A stretch of DNA of 64,000 bases from Bubalus kerabau (taxonomy: Eukaryota > Chordata > Mammalia > Artiodactyla > Bovidae): assembly GCF_029407905.1 (NCBI RefSeq), contig NC_073628.1, positions 87,168,501 through 87,232,500 of the forward strand, given 5' to 3'. The notes beneath the pieces were generated by a model that was not told the origin of the DNA, ran no database searches, and saw only the letters and a list, made by a program, of their open reading frames with translations. This document shows, one piece after another, positions 12,100 through 24,642 of the stretch. The position numbers and the translations under genes are program-made. The first letter of the stretch is position 1. Every line of letters starts with the position of its first letter.

Positions 12100-14660
12100 A
12101 CATTGGTAGGATTCTTCCCTCATACTCTGTTCTACACATTGATAAAGGGCTGGATGCACATGTAAATAGCAGACTGGTTCTGGCTACCTGTTAATTCTCA
12201 GAACTTCCAAGATTTGGGAGTTACGCCACATTACCAAGAGCAGTGACTCACTAACCTGGATGGCAAACAATGGCAGAGTTAATTCGACTCTGCTTTAAGA
12301 TGCCTATAAGCAATGATTTATCTTCTTGAGAAGTACAGATCTGAGTAAAAGGTCTCTGTAAGGCAGTGGTTTTACAGGGTTCTTATATATTCAAGAAGGA
12401 CATAAGCAGAGGACTGGAGAACTAATCTCACTTTGGTGTTAGGACCTTACAGCCTTGAACGTCTTAAGTCCACAGAGATGTCAAGTAAATGAAGAGAAGA
12501 GGGCCAAGGAAGGACTGCTATAACATGTCTAACCCCCTCTGATGCCTGCCAGTGTCACTGAGGGTTAGAAGGCTTATCAAAATATTCCAGAGTATTAACA
12601 TAAAAAGAGGAAACAATTCACAGAAAAATCATCATCTTGAAATATATGGGAAACCAATAAATACATAAATAACTGCAGCTACTTTTGAACTCAATCTTGC
12701 TTCAATGCAAAAAACTGGCCTAAATATTTCCACTTATTATTTCCAAAGCACTGTTTACACAACTGAACTGACTGTACCATATTACAGTCATCTGTTAAAA
12801 TGTTAAGTTCTTCTGATAGAGAACTTTCATTAAACTTCATTTTAGTCAGTGATTTGTTTTATCAACTTAATAAAATGTTATGCTTCCTGCTTGAAAGCAA
12901 CAACTATGATAAATGCTATTTCCCTAGTCTGGAACTTAAAACACTTAATATAATAACTTAAGAGTCTGGGTCTGATTTCCTTAAAAGGCATATTAAATGA
13001 TGTAAGTATAAAGTATGATTGTTTCCCCTAAAAACTAGAATCAGAGTTCATGGCATTAAAAGTAAGTAATTTACTTTATTCCCCCCAAAAGGTGTTTAGG
13101 ACAAGATATTTCAATTTCTGAGTTAAAAATCCAAAATAAACTGTGACAAGTAGAGACTGGGGTAATTATTATAGTGCCTTCTCATATAAAACTGTCCTTG
13201 ATGTTCACACTGTTAGGCTACTTTATGAAGTCTTTTTGGTACCAATGGATATATTCCAAGATAATCTTACCACAAATGCTACTTAACAGTAAATCATATT
13301 TAAATGCTTTCTATGGTGCTTTAACAACAGGCTGGTCATAAACCAGAGACAATAAAATTGCACTGAATGAACCAAGATTTTCCAGTATTTTTTTAGATGA
13401 AATCATGAATACCCATCTATGTCTGTTAATTTGCTTTATACTATAAGAATTATATAGTATAGATGCTATTTTATTACTATTTCTAAGAAAATGTCCAATC
13501 TCTTCACTACCAGAAAATATTATCTGATAAGCACATGGCTGACTTTCTCTGTCTTAGGGGAAAAAAAATTATCTACATATCAAAAACATTTTCATTTCAA
13601 AATTATGTATAAATTGTTGATAACAGTAATTAAGATATGAAGCCTTAACCTTTTGGAGTATGTAATATCTCCTGATTATGAAAGATTTGTCAGTAATCTT
13701 TTAGTTCATAGTGTTTTACTCTGAAGTCTCAGTTCTGGTGATAAAATTTAAAGTTAGCCCAAGACTGACAGTGTAGCCAAAATAAACATATGCACAAAAG
13801 CTATGGCCATACTTCCTTGTTTGCTGGGACAGTCTCAGTTTACATTTGCTTCAATATAACTATTTAGACTGCACCTTCCTGATAAAACCTAAAGTTAGCC
13901 TAAGACTGGCTTTCTTAGGGACTGTACTGAGTCTTAAAAGCTCCTAAGTACTGTCCTGATCGCATGAGTGTGAATATGCCTGACATGATATACTGGCATG
14001 ATAACATATATATACTGACATGATAATCTAAAAAGCAAAGAAAATGTGGTGACATGTATTTTGTACAGGGCTGAAGTTTCCTCCTCTTTATCGATTAGGC
14101 AAACTAATTCTCAAAAACAAGTTACTATGTTTACCAAAAGATCCCATTTCTAAAAAACCCACAACAAGCTAGATACAAGATGACTCTGAATTAAGTTATT
14201 TAAAGGAGAATAGATTTTTAAAAGTCAAATCAACAGTGAAACAAATGCGCCATGAATATTTTCAAGACTAAACCTATTTTATATGATCCACAGTTTGACT
14301 CTACTAGCAGATGGGACAGGGCACTTACTACCAGTTCTTGGTCCTGAACCACAACTATACCAGAAAACCAAGTTCTTGGCAAATCTCTCCTAGCAAGCAC
14401 TTAATTTAGTTGTGTGAAATATTTTGGTAAAACACTGAAACTCCTTTTAAGGAGCCTATTTGTATTTGATTATCCTCCTAGATTGGGTTCTAAAACTGCA
14501 TGAGATCTGAGACAAAGTCTTACTTAATTCTGTACCCTCTATGTTGCTTAGTGTATTGTATTATACTTAGATCATTCAAATTCTTGATCAGCTGAAATGT
14601 AGCAAGGAATATGTAATCCTTTTTCCTTTGTCCTGTCCTTAAATGTGACTCATGGGAAAG
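12100..14660. other. DESI2 intron 1, unassigned stretch
   Basis: No SINE or LINE recognised over about 2.5 kb, the longest apparently repeat-free part of intron 1. It contains two imperfect copies of an 'aaagttagcc(c/t)aagactg' segment (about 13749 and 13891) and a local 'gacatgata' repetition near 13980-14030. Confidence 0.5.
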
Positions 14661-14662
14661 AG

Positions 14663-15785
14663 CATGGGAAAAAGCAATGGAATTCCAAAAAACCCCATCT
14701 ATTTCTGCTTCACTGACTACGTTAAAAGCCTTTGACTGTGTGGATCACAAGTATGGAAAATTCTTAAAGAAACAGGAATAACAGACCACCTTACCTGCCT
14801 CCTGAGAAACCTGTATGCAGGTCAAGAAGCAACCAGACAGGTCAAGTTAGAACCGGACATGAAATAGACTGGTTCCAAATTGGGAAGAAGTACGTCAAGA
14901 CTGTTTATTGTCACCCTTCTTATTTACCTTATACGCAGAGTACATCATGTGAAATGCCAGGTTGGATGAAGCACAAACTGGAATCAAGATTGCCAAGAGA
15001 AACATCAATAACCTCAGATACACAGATGACACCACCTTTATGGCAGAAAGCAAAGGACTAAAAAGCCTTGTGATAAAAGTATAAGAGGAGAGTGAAAAAG
15101 TGGCTTAAAACTCAAAACTCAACATTCATAAAAAGAAGATCATGTTATACAGTTCATGGCAGATACATGGGGGAAAAAATGGAAACAGTGACCGACTTTA
15201 TTTTCTTGGGCTCCAAAATCACTCCAGATGGTGACTGCAGTCATGAAATTAAAAGATGCATGTTCCTTGGAAGAAAAGCTATGACAAGCCTAGACAGCAT
15301 ATTAAAAAGCAGAGGCATCACTTTACCAATAAAGGTCCATATAGTCAAAGCTATGATTTTTCCAGTAGTCGTGTACGGATGTGAGAGTTGGACCATCAAG
15401 AATGCTTAGTGCCAAAGAACTGATGCTTTTGAATTGTGGCGTTGGAGAAGACTCTTGAGAGTTCCTTAGCAAGGAGATCAAACCAGTCAATCCTAAAGGA
15501 AATCAGTCCTGAATATTCACTGGAAGGACTGATGTTGAAGCTGAAGCTCCAATACTTTGGCCACCTGATGCAAAGAGCCAACTCATTAGAAAAGACCCTG
15601 ATGCAGGGAAAGATTGAGGGCAAGAAGAGAAGGGGACAACAGAGGATGAGATGGTTGGATGGCCTCACTGACTCAGTGGACATGGGTTTGAGCAAACTCA
15701 GGAGATACTGAAAGACAGGGAAGCCTGGCGTGCTACAGTTCATGGGATTGCAAAGAGTTGGACACTACTTATCGACTGAATGACA
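14663..15785 (+). mobile_element. BovB (RTE) LINE 3' part
   Basis: 5'-truncated BovB from the RT region ('gactgtgtggatcacaa', 'cctcagatacacagatgacacc') to the 3' end ('gatgagatggttggatggc', 'gttcatgggattgcaaagag'). The frame is broken, so the readable pieces at 15092-15409 and 15436-15711 are LINE relics, not a host gene. It lacks a clean terminal tail. Confidence 0.9.
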
Positions 15786-15802
15786 ATATGGGAAAAGAGG
15801 AT

Positions 15803-15905
15803 CGCCACTCTTTTACTCATTCAAGAAATATGTATTGAACACCTAGGAACTAGCAATACAGACTCAAACATAAGCAAGTTTCTGTTCTCTTGGAGATTGC
15901 ATTCT
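15803..15905 (-). repeat. L2-like fragment
   Basis: 'cattcaagaaatatgtattgaacacc ... tggagattgcattcttg' resembles the antisense L2 3' end. Confidence 0.5.
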
Positions 15906-16009
15906 TGAAAAGTTATCTTTTAAACCGCAGGTGTAAAACTCATTAAAAAATCCTGAAATCACTTCAGTGGGCTGTGCCAGTATTATTTTAACTGAATGAA
16001 ACATAGTGT

Positions 16010-16226
16010 GGGCTTCTCAGGCAGTGCCAGTTGTAAAGAACCCACTTACAAATGCAGAAGACACAAGCGACTTGGGTTCGATCCCTGGGTTGGGAAGACC
16101 ACCTGGAGGAGGGCATGGCAACCCACTTCATTATTCTTGCCTGGAGAATCCCATGGACAGAGGAGCCTGGTGAGCTACAGTCCGTAGGGTTGCAAAGAGT
16201 TGGACACGACTGAAGTGACTTAACGC
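16010..16226 (+). repeat. Bov-tA SINE
   Basis: Sense copy from 'ggcttctcaggcagtgcc' through 'ggttcgatccctgggttggg' to 'gacacgactgaagtgactta'. Confidence 0.88.
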
Positions 16227-16348
16227 ACAAAGCATAGTGGAATAGAACTTATCAGAGGATATCACATACACACCGAAGTGTTTCCTAAATATCTGGTTTC
16301 AGTTACATGTGCATTTAATAAGTATTATATAAAATGTATATCTTAGTT

Positions 16349-16544
16349 GAAAGTGAAAGTTGCTCAGTTGTGTCTGACTCTTTGTGACCCCCCATGGACT
16401 ATACAGTCCATGAAATTCTCCAGGTCAGATTATTGGAGTGGGTAGCCGTTCCCTTCTCCAGGGGATCTTCCCAACCCAGAGATTGAACCCAGGTCTCCCA
16501 CCTTGCGGGTGGATTCTTTACCAGCTGACCAGAAGGGAAGCCCA
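16349..16544 (-). repeat. Bov-tA SINE
   Basis: Antisense copy from 'agtgaaagttgctcagttgt' to 'gattctttaccagctgacc ... gggaagccc'. Confidence 0.87.
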
Positions 16545-16839
16545 GGATAAAATTGAGAAATGGTTTTGGACAGTTCTCCTAAATTGCATCTCAGTTTAAA
16601 TCTTTTTTAAAATTTTTACTTCCCTGCAAAGCTATATATAAAGTTAGACAACTTTGATTAATAAAATGTATGTCGGGGACTCTGCTAGACACCGGAGATT
16701 TAAGGATGATCAACTCACAGTCCCTGTCCATAAAGAACTCATTAAGAATGTAAACAATCAATCACAATTTGATAAGTGTTAAAACAAATATGTGTATATA
16801 TCATAAGTAACTCATTTTTTGGATGTCACTCTAACAGAT

Positions 16840-16985
16840 CCTTTCACTTACTTGGTCTTTCATTATAGTCCACACAAAATATATAAATCACTTTTGGGAT
16901 ATTCAAGCAAGTAATTTGCACCCAAGGCCACATAAGTGGCTAAGTCGTACATAGAATCCAGGTTTCTTAGCCTTCATCTACTGCT
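16840..16985 (-). repeat. MIR-like fragment
   Basis: 'caagtaatttgcacccaaggccacataagtgg ... aatccaggtttctt' fits the antisense MIR core. Highly diverged. Confidence 0.45.
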
Positions 16986-17699
16986 TTTTTAAATCACACT
17001 ACTTCCTAATAGTCTCATGTGGCTTTGATTTTCTTTACATAGTCCTGCAGTGTCCTGAACAACTTCAGAATAAGATGGAAATCATTAATATTAGTTCATC
17101 GTGTTTCTTAAGTGTGAAATTTTGGTGACCTATCACATACCATCACAAGTAAAAACAGCCATCATTACTCTTTGCTTAAAAGCCATATGACATGCCCACC
17201 TTACCTAGTTCAGTAATGTAGAGACCTCTTGCCCTGCGAACTATAACTAACCTTCAAATGTGAAGGAGAGGGAAAGTCTACAAGATGTGTTCCTTTTAGA
17301 AACTAGAAATTTCCACGGTACTTCAACCAGACAACTCTTTTAACACTATTCAGCAGATTACAATACACACTACAGATTATAACTGAGGACTGCCAGAGAC
17401 AACGAACATGTTAACCTTATCTGGTGGTTCATTTAACTCACCGCTGGACAGTGAGTTAGAAATTACAACTGCGCTATGGTATACAAACCAATCTCAAGCT
17501 AAATTGTTTTAGTTTCCATAAATACTTCAAGACTTGTAAATTACTTCCATTAAGTTCATGCGGCAGAAAGGCTGAACACTAGCTGTCAACTCTAACACCC
17601 AAGGGGATAAAAAAGGCTACACAATTAACCCCAATTTTATATATTTAGTATGACAGAGATCTTGGAGACGATGTCAAATGTACAATAGCCCACTTGAAT
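16986..17699. other. DESI2 intron 1, unassigned stretch
   Basis: No recognisable repeat, exon or regulatory element. Confidence 0.5.
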
Positions 17700-17905
17700 A
17701 AGATCTAAATTATTAATTTTTTATACAATTTTACAAGTTGGTTTTCCATTTAGTTGTTATAAAATATTGACTATATTCCCCATGTTATACAATTATATCC
17801 TTGAGCCTGTCTTACACCCAGTAGTTCGTACCCACTCCCCTACCTCTCTATTGCTCGATCCCTTCCTGACTGGTAACCACTAGTTTGTTCTCTGCATCTA
17901 CCACA
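17700..17905 (-). repeat. L1 3' UTR fragment
   Basis: Antisense: 'tataaaatattgactatatt', 'gttatacaattatatccttg', 'tggtaaccactagtttgttc'. Diverged. Confidence 0.65.
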
Positions 17906-18064
17906 ACCTGCTTTTAATGCTTCAATTGGGGTAGAGCTTTGCTCTGTGTACTAACTCTCCTTCAGATAAACTGAAGAAATCCCCAAAATCAAGCAGGTGT
18001 TGCAACTACTGAAAGTATACAAACGGAAGCTCACTTAAGCTTTTACAATCCTGCAAATAGCAAC

Positions 18065-18450
18065 ACAAGCAATAACAACAGCTAACACTTTCTAGTGCTG
18101 ATCATTCTATGCCAGGTATAGTGCCAGGTATCATTCTGTGCATCTTATATAAATTGACTCATATGATCCTTATAAACCTCTATGGGCCAAGTACAGTACT
18201 ACTCCCATTTTATTTATTTTTTGACCATTTGGCATGTGGAATCTTAGTGCCTTTGCAAGAGATGGAACCTGCATCCCCTGTATTGGAATCATGGAGTCTT
18301 AACCACTGAATGGCCAGGGAAATCCTATTCCCATTTTAGAAAGAAACACTAGCACAGAGAAGTTAAGTAATTTCCCCAAAGTCACACAGCTGAAAAGCAG
18401 GAGGTAAAATACAAATCCATGCAACCTGATGCCAAAGCTAAACCACAAAG
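18065..18450 (-). repeat. MIR SINE split by a CHR-type SINE
   Basis: Antisense MIR: left part 'tctatgccaggtatagtgcc ... gactcatatgatcc', right part 'agcacagagaagttaagtaa' and 'aaagtcacacagctg'. The younger SINE at 18213-18328 sits between the halves with a perfect 10-bp TSD. Confidence 0.8.
18213..18328 (-). repeat. CHR-type SINE inserted in MIR
   Basis: Antisense copy ('accatttggcatgtggaatc', 'ggagtcttaaccactgaatgg', 'ccagggaaatcc'). Flanked by TCCCATTTTA at 18203-18212 and 18329-18338. Confidence 0.85.
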
Positions 18451-18878
18451 ACAAAGAACTATTAACACATTTCACTACTTTCAGTAACAGACTGCAGGCA
18501 TGACCAAGGAGAAGGCAGGCCTGACCCAGCCTTCTTTCTCATATTGATACTCTTGTTCTGAACCAGTGTGGATGTTCTGTGACTCTCACTCGCCACCCGA
18601 CTGGCCAGGGAGACCTGTCAAGACACCTGAGCAACGCAGAACCCTGCATGCATACTTCTCCATCCTGCAAGCAGCATCCACTAACAAGATGACACAGTGG
18701 AGGAAGAAACTGTTACAGAATGACAAGTCCTAGGGGAACCTCAGGTTAAGTCCAAGAAACCTTTTTAAAGTACTGTAATTACCATGTACCACGCTCTGGG
18801 AATTAAAGAAGAGTAACACACTGTCTCTACCCTCAAGTTCACTGCAGAATGAATAACTCAGAAAATGCAAAAAACTGC
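18451..18878. other. DESI2 intron 1, unassigned stretch
   Basis: Nothing recognised. Confidence 0.5.
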
Positions 18879-18999
18879 TTTTTTTTGGTTGACCATGTCA
18901 CGCAGCATGTAGGATCTTAGGTTCCAGACGAGGGATTGAACCCATGCCCCCTGCAATGGAAGCGAGAACTATCAACCACTGGACTGCCAGGGAAGTCCT
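18879..18999 (-). repeat. CHR-type tRNA-derived SINE
   Basis: T-run, 'ggttgaccatgtcacgcagc', 'gggattgaacccatgcc', 'accactggactgccagggaa'. Confidence 0.82.
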
Positions 19000-20340
19000 G
19001 CTGCATTATTGGTTTGATACCCACAGATAAAACAGCAGGTCAGAACGAATGTGAACTGAAACATCACAGCCCTTGCTTGCTTTGCTATTTGTTAGCCTCT
19101 TAAAAGTAATAAACTACTTTGGAAGCTGATTTAAAATGACATAACCCCCCAGGCTGAGAGCACGATGGGAACATCATGGTACAATATGGTGGACAGTTAA
19201 CAGAGACAATATTGAAGTATCCCACTAGTTCTCCTTGATTCAAATGGCTAAGAGCTGGAAAATATTACAGCATATTCGTATGCTGATTGGAATGAAAGCA
19301 GGGTTAAAAAAAAAACAAAAAACGAAGAGAGAGAACAGAGGACAATTCTGACAGCAAAGTCCTTGCATAGAAGAGCATGGGTTTCAGCACACAGTGGAAG
19401 GTTTGACCTCAGACAGGGACATGGGCAATTCAGTCCATTCCAGGTAATAGGAGGGAGATGAACAGTGGTAGTGGAAGGATGAGAACATTCTCTTCAATTT
19501 TTTTTTAAATTTAAATGAAATAAGCAGTGAAGTCATCAGCTGAGAGTAAAGAAGGTGGAAAGAGCATGAAATACTGCAATTGTCTTGGAGAGTGGGTAAG
19601 TCAGTTGACCAGAGAAATAAGGAAACGTTGCCAAATGGCATTTAGGGTCCTCCTGGGGTTTGTGGTCATGATTTTAAAGTGAGATTAGTCTGTATGGTTG
19701 TATGTTTTTCTCTAGCTGCATCTGGCTGCTGAGGTGTTGAGTAGATGGAGAGTTCAATTTAACTACAGCTGCTAGACAAGTATGACAGAGGGAATGATTA
19801 AAATGGTAGACTACAAAATCTAACTTGGATGGGGCGGTGGGAGTAAGGAAGTGATTATTAAGAAACTGACTCATGTAATTGTGGGGGATGGCAAGCGTGA
19901 AACCTGCAGGACAGGACGGCAGGCTAGAGAGGCGGGAAGAAGTGACGTTACAGCCGTATGACGCAGAACTCCTTCTTCTTGAAAGGATCTTGGTCTTTTT
20001 TCTTAAGGTCTTCAACTGATTAGATGATGCCCACCCACATTATGGAGGATAATCTGTTTTACTCAAAGTCTACTGATTTAAATATTTACCAAATCTAGAA
20101 AATATTTTCACAGCAATACCTAGACTGCTGCTTGACTGAAAACCGGGCTCTCTATATCCAGTTGACACATAAAACCAACCATTTACAAAATCATTTACAG
20201 AAAAGGATGAGGATGTAAGGGATGTTTAAAAATCAGTACCCATTCATGGGTTCCGAAGAGCATAATGAAACTTAGTTTATTGATGTGTGTAAGATTAGGA
20301 CAAATAAAGAGAAATATAGCACTTTCCATGGATGAGGGGT
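19000..20340. other. DESI2 intron 1, mostly unassigned; possible ancient repeat
   Basis: 19380-20010 is GA-rich on the plus strand with phrases such as 'cagttgaccagagaaataag' that resemble the region at 48860, suggesting a diverged ancient repeat. No exon signal; the 113-codon minus frame at 19674-20015 has no family resemblance. Confidence 0.4.
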
Positions 20341-20507
20341 GCTATATGGTGGTTAATGGCACAGACTTTAGTGTCAGAGCTCTTGGTTCAAAATTGCTCT
20401 ATCCACATGTACCCCAGTGTTCATCACAGCACTGTTTACAATAGCTAGGACATGGAAGCAACCTAGATGTCCACTGGTGGATGAACGGGTAAGAAAGTTG
20501 TGGTATA

Positions 20508-21364
20508 CAGTCAGAATGGCTGCGATCCAAAAGTCTACAAGTAATAAATGCTGGAGAGGGTGTGGAGAAAAGGGAACCCTCTTACACTGTTGGTGGGAAT
20601 GCAAACTAGTACAGCCACTATGGAGAACAGTGTGGAGACTCCTTAAAAAACTGGGAATAGAACTGCCTTATGACACAGCAATCCCACTGCTGGGCATACA
20701 CACTGAGGAAACCAGAAGGGAAAGAGACACATGTACCCCACTGTTCATCGCAGCACTGTTTATAATAGCCAGGACATGGAAGCAACCTAGATGTCCATCT
20801 GCAGATGAATGGATAAGAAAGCTATGGTACATATACACAATGGAGTATTACTCAGCCATTAAAAAGAATACATTTGAATCCGTTCTAATGAGGTGGATGA
20901 AACTGGAGCCTATTATACAGAGTGAAGTAAGCTAGAAAGAAAAACACCAATACAGTATACTAACGCATATATATGGAATTTAGAAAGATGGTAACAATAA
21001 CCCTGTGTACGAGACAGCAAAAGAGACACTGATGTATAGAACAGTCTTATGGACTCTGTGGGAGAGGGAGAGGGTGGGAAGATTTGGGAGAATGGCATTG
21101 AAACATGTAAAATATCATGTATGAAACGAGCTGCCAGTCCAGGTTTGATACACGATACTGGATGCTTGGGGCTGGTGCACTGGGACGACCCAGAGGGATG
21201 GTATGGGGAGGGAGGAGGGAGGAGGGTTCAGGATGGGGAACACATGTATACCTGTGGCGGATTCATTTTGATATTTGGCAAAACTAATACAATTATGTAA
21301 AATTTAAAAATAAAATAAAATTAAAAAAAATCATTTATCTGAATAACAAAAAAAAAAAAAAAGA
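20508..21364 (+). mobile_element. Inner L1 inserted into the outer L1
   Basis: Younger L1 3' end ('ctggagagggtgtggagaaa', 'cactgttggtgggaatgc', 'ataaccctgtgtacgagac') with a long A-tail. A perfect 17-bp TSD, AAGAAAGTTGTGGTATA, lies at 20491-20507 and 21365-21381. The 172-codon frame at 20417-20935 reads across the junction and repeats the 'IARTWKQPRCP' segment twice, so it is an insertion chimera and not a gene. Confidence 0.92.
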
Positions 21365-21532
21365 AAGAAAGTTGTGGTATATATACAGAGTGGAATATTA
21401 CTCAGCTATTAAAAGAACACATTTGAGTCAGTTCTAATGAGGTGGATGAAACTGGAGCCTATTATACAGAGTGAAGTAAGTCAGAAAGAAAAATACCAAT
21501 ATAGTATATTAACGCATATATATGGAATTTAG

Positions 21533-21797
21533 ATGGAGAAGGCAATGGCAACCCACTCCAGTACTCTTGCCTGGAAAATCCCATGGACGGAGGAGCCTGG
21601 TAGGCTGCAGTCCATGGGGTCGCGAAGAGTCAGACACGACTGAGCGACTTCACTTTCACTTTTCACTTGCATGCATTGGAGAAGGAAATGGCAACCCACT
21701 CCAGTGTTCTTGTCTGGAGAATTCCATGGACGGGGGAGCCTGGTGGGCTGCCATCTATGGGGTTGCACAGAGTCTGACACAACTGAAGTGACTTAGC
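21533..21797 (+). repeat. Bov-A2 dimer SINE inserted into the outer L1
   Basis: Two sense Bov-A units. Flanked by a perfect 11-bp TSD ATGGAATTTAG at 21522-21532 and 21798-21808. Confidence 0.93.
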
Positions 21798-22260
21798 ATG
21801 GAATTTAGAAAAACGGTAACAATGACCCTATATGCAAGACAGCAAAAGAGACATGGATATAAAGAACAGACTTTTGGACTCTGTGGGAGAAGGCGAGGGT
21901 GGGATTATTTGAGAGAATAGCACTGAAACATGTATATTACCATATGTGAAATAGATGACCAATCCAAGTTCAATGCATGAAACAGGGCACTCAAAGCGGG
22001 TGCACTGGGACAAGCCTGAGGGATGGGATGGGGAGGGAGGTGGGAGAGGGTTTTGGGATGGGGGACACATGAACACCCGTGGCTGATTCATGTCAATGTA
22101 TGGCAAAAACCACCACAATATTGTAAAGTAATTAGCCTCCAATTAAAATAAATTAATTAAAAAAAACCCTGCTCTACCACTTAAGGCATGAGTCTGAGCA
22201 GGCTCTTCAACTAAGCCTGTTTCACCAAAAGGGATACAAGAGAATGGCTTATTACAATGG

Positions 22261-22794
22261 TTGGCAGACAGAAAACACACAAAACTGTCAGCTCTTATTA
22301 TTATGGGAAAAGACTCAATACTGTAAATCTATCTATTCTCCCCCCAAATTATTCACAAATTTAGTGTCATTATGTTTGAATTTTCAATGACTTTTTTGAT
22401 AAACTGAGTTTAAATTCTGTTTGAAAAATAGGTATGTGGAGGAAAAAAGAGACTTCTGAAGGAGAATATGAGAAACTCATCACCAGTCATCAAAACATAG
22501 TAGAATACTACAATTAAACACCTGTAATGGTGCAGGAAGAGGTAACTAAATAAATGAAGAGTACAGAATGTCAAGAAATAGACTTATATAGAATGATAAT
22601 TTAAGATAGGATAAATGTACCATGTACCTCCGATGAACGTGGGGACTCACGGATCGTTCATTAATTAGCACTGGCTTGTCACTTGGGAATGAAAGTATAA
22701 ACTCTTCCTGTAATTTTAGGCTAGTGGAAGCCTTTCTAGGGATAACATGTGGCTGAAATGTTATGAATCTTTAAAAAGTTTTACAGGCTATGGG
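22261..22794. other. DESI2 intron 1, unassigned stretch
   Basis: Nothing recognised. Confidence 0.5.
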
Positions 22795-23275
22795 GCATAT
22801 AGCTAAGGGACTGAAAGCAGAGACCTGGAACTGATACTCGTATAGCCACAGTCGCAGCAGCGTTATTTCCAATACCTAAAAAGTGAAAGCAAACAACGTC
22901 AATCGACAGATAAACGCACAAAGTGTGGACTATTATTCAGCCTTGAGAAGGAAAAAACTGACACGTGCTCAACAGGGATGAACCCTGAGAACACGATGCA
23001 GAGAGAAATAGGTCAGTTACAAAAAAACAAACACTGCACGAGTCTACTTGTATGAGGTGTCTATTCATAGACAAAGAAAGCAGAACGGTGATAACCAGGG
23101 ACTGAGGGGAAGGGGAAGTGGGAAATGGTTGTTTAATGGGTATAATTTCACTTTTGAAAGATGACAAAAAGCTCTGGAGACTGGTTGTACAACCATGTGA
23201 ATGTACATTGAACTACATAGCTAAAAATGATCAAGACAATAAATTTCATGTATACTTCAATAAAATTAAAGAGAG
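22795..23275 (+). repeat. Old L1 (L1M) 3' end
   Basis: 'gtggactattattcagcctt', 'gaaggaaaaaactgacacg', 'ggtgataaccagggactgag', 'gaatgtacattgaactac' and a 3' end 'acttcaataaaattaa'. Confidence 0.72.
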
Positions 23276-23344
23276 AGAGACAAAAAAAGTTTGGAATTTT
23301 TTCAGAGCCTTACAAAGTAGTCCTAGAAAAGAAAATGAGTAATA

Positions 23345-23640
23345 GCCACGAAAACTTTGGAATGATAATAAACAGAAACTGGCCCAGCCATATACTAAAT
23401 ATATTGTAAAATTATATTAATTAAAATAGTGTAGTAATGAGACTAATCAATTCTGTATGGGCAAGAATTCAATATTATGATAAAGATGACATCACAATTT
23501 GGTGAGGAGAGACTTTTATTTCAAATAATGTGGGGTCAATTAGTTAATTTTTGAGTTTTCATTTCATGGGTAAGGAACTATCACAGTCAAATACTAAAAT
23601 ACATTCCAGATAAATAGAAATGAAACTGTTTTACACATAT
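23345..23640 (+). repeat. Possible L1M ORF2 fragment
   Basis: 'attatattaattaaaatagtgtagtaatg' and 'gacatcacaatttggtgagg' loosely follow L1 ORF2 order. Strongly diverged. Confidence 0.4.
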
Positions 23641-23682
23641 CTTGTTTCCTTTTATAATTGCTCTGCCTTTCTCATAGTTTAA

Positions 23683-23960
23683 TACTCTGAATATTCATTG
23701 GGCTGATGCTGAAATTGAAGCTCCAATACTTTGGCCACCTGATGCGAAGAGCAGACTCAGCGGAAAAGATGGTGATGCTGGGAAAGACTGAAGGCAAAAG
23801 GAGAAGAGGGAGGCAGAGGATGAGATGGTTAGATAGCATCCTCAATTCAACGAACATGAATTTGAGCAAACTCTGGGAGACAGTGAAGGACAGGGAAGCC
23901 TGGTGTGCTGCAGTCCATGGGGTGTTAGAGTCAAACCACTTAACAACTGAACAACAATAA
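23683..23960 (+). mobile_element. BovB 3' end
   Basis: 'ctccaatactttggccacct', 'gaggatgagatggttagata', 'tgtgctgcagtccatggggt', then an AACAACAATAATAA tail. Heavily 5' truncated. Confidence 0.88.
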
Positions 23961-24324
23961 TAATATTATTTTGGCAGTCTTCTCTTTATATAATAATAAA
24001 ATATCTAATATCACCCAACTGGGTGATATACGAACAATAATAGTGCTTTGGAATTTAAATATCTTATAGAAAATCTTGACAGTCAACAAATGGAAAAGTA
24101 TAACTTGTCTTAAGAAAAATCTGTTTAACAAAAGAATTCACCTAAAATAGTAGGCTCTAAATTTAGTTTCACTAAACTCTATTTTGTTAACTTTATCCCT
24201 CATCACGTGACCCTGGGACTGACATGCAGCGCACCACTGTAGTCTGAAGGGTCTGCAGTCATTAACACGCTTGGACCCTTAATATCTGAGTACCTGTCAA
24301 TCAAAAAAGCTTCCATACTTTTTG

Positions 24325-24522
24325 AATACGTTTGACTTTTTAACAACATGGGAACACCTGAAATGTAGACTTTATTTTTCCCAATAAATATAGTCGGCCT
24401 TTGAATCCAGTTTCTGCATCTGTGCACAAGGAGGGCCAACTATGCGATTTGAACATCTGCAGATTTTGGTATCTGGGGTGGGGCCTGGAACCAATTCCTC
24501 CAAGGATACTGGGGGACGACTG
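24325..24522 (+). mobile_element. Pogo/Tigger-type MITE
   Basis: 'tttaacaacatggg', 'aataaatatagtcggcc', 'ctgcagattttggtatctgg' and the end 'ggatactgggggacgactg' match a mammalian pogo-like family of inverted-repeat elements. Exact family uncertain. Confidence 0.55.
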
Positions 24523-24642
24523 AACATCAGATTTTCCATTTTAAGTTACTAGGTTAGCATTTATTCCATGGCAAGTCAAAGGACTGCTGAAAGGGAACAC
24601 TGAACATTTTGGGGTTTACAAAATGTCTTTCACAGATGGTGT

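Larger units (their letters stand above)
20402..22169 (+). mobile_element. Outer L1 3' end (ruminant)
   Basis: 5'-truncated L1: ORF2 end ('tcatcacagcactgtttaca', 'acatggaagcaacctagatg') and 3' UTR ending 'attagcctccaattaaaataa' plus an A-tail. It is interrupted twice, by a second L1 (20508-21364) and a Bov-A2 dimer (21533-21797), each with its own TSD. Confidence 0.9.
20345..22260 (+). repeat. MIR SINE split by a nested L1 cluster
   Basis: MIR left part (20345-20401: 'gtggttaatggcacagac', 'cttggttcaaa') resumes at 22170 ('tgctctaccacttaaggc', 'aggctcttcaactaagcctg'). The 1.77-kb L1 between them is flanked by a 7-bp TGCTCTA repeat (20395-20401 and 22170-22176). Confidence 0.75.

Noticed and set aside
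20417..20935. A 172-codon plus-strand open frame as a gene
   Set aside because: It reads across the junction of two nested L1 copies; the repeated 'IARTWKQPRCP' block and Trp/Cys-rich text are L1 ORF2 C-terminus.
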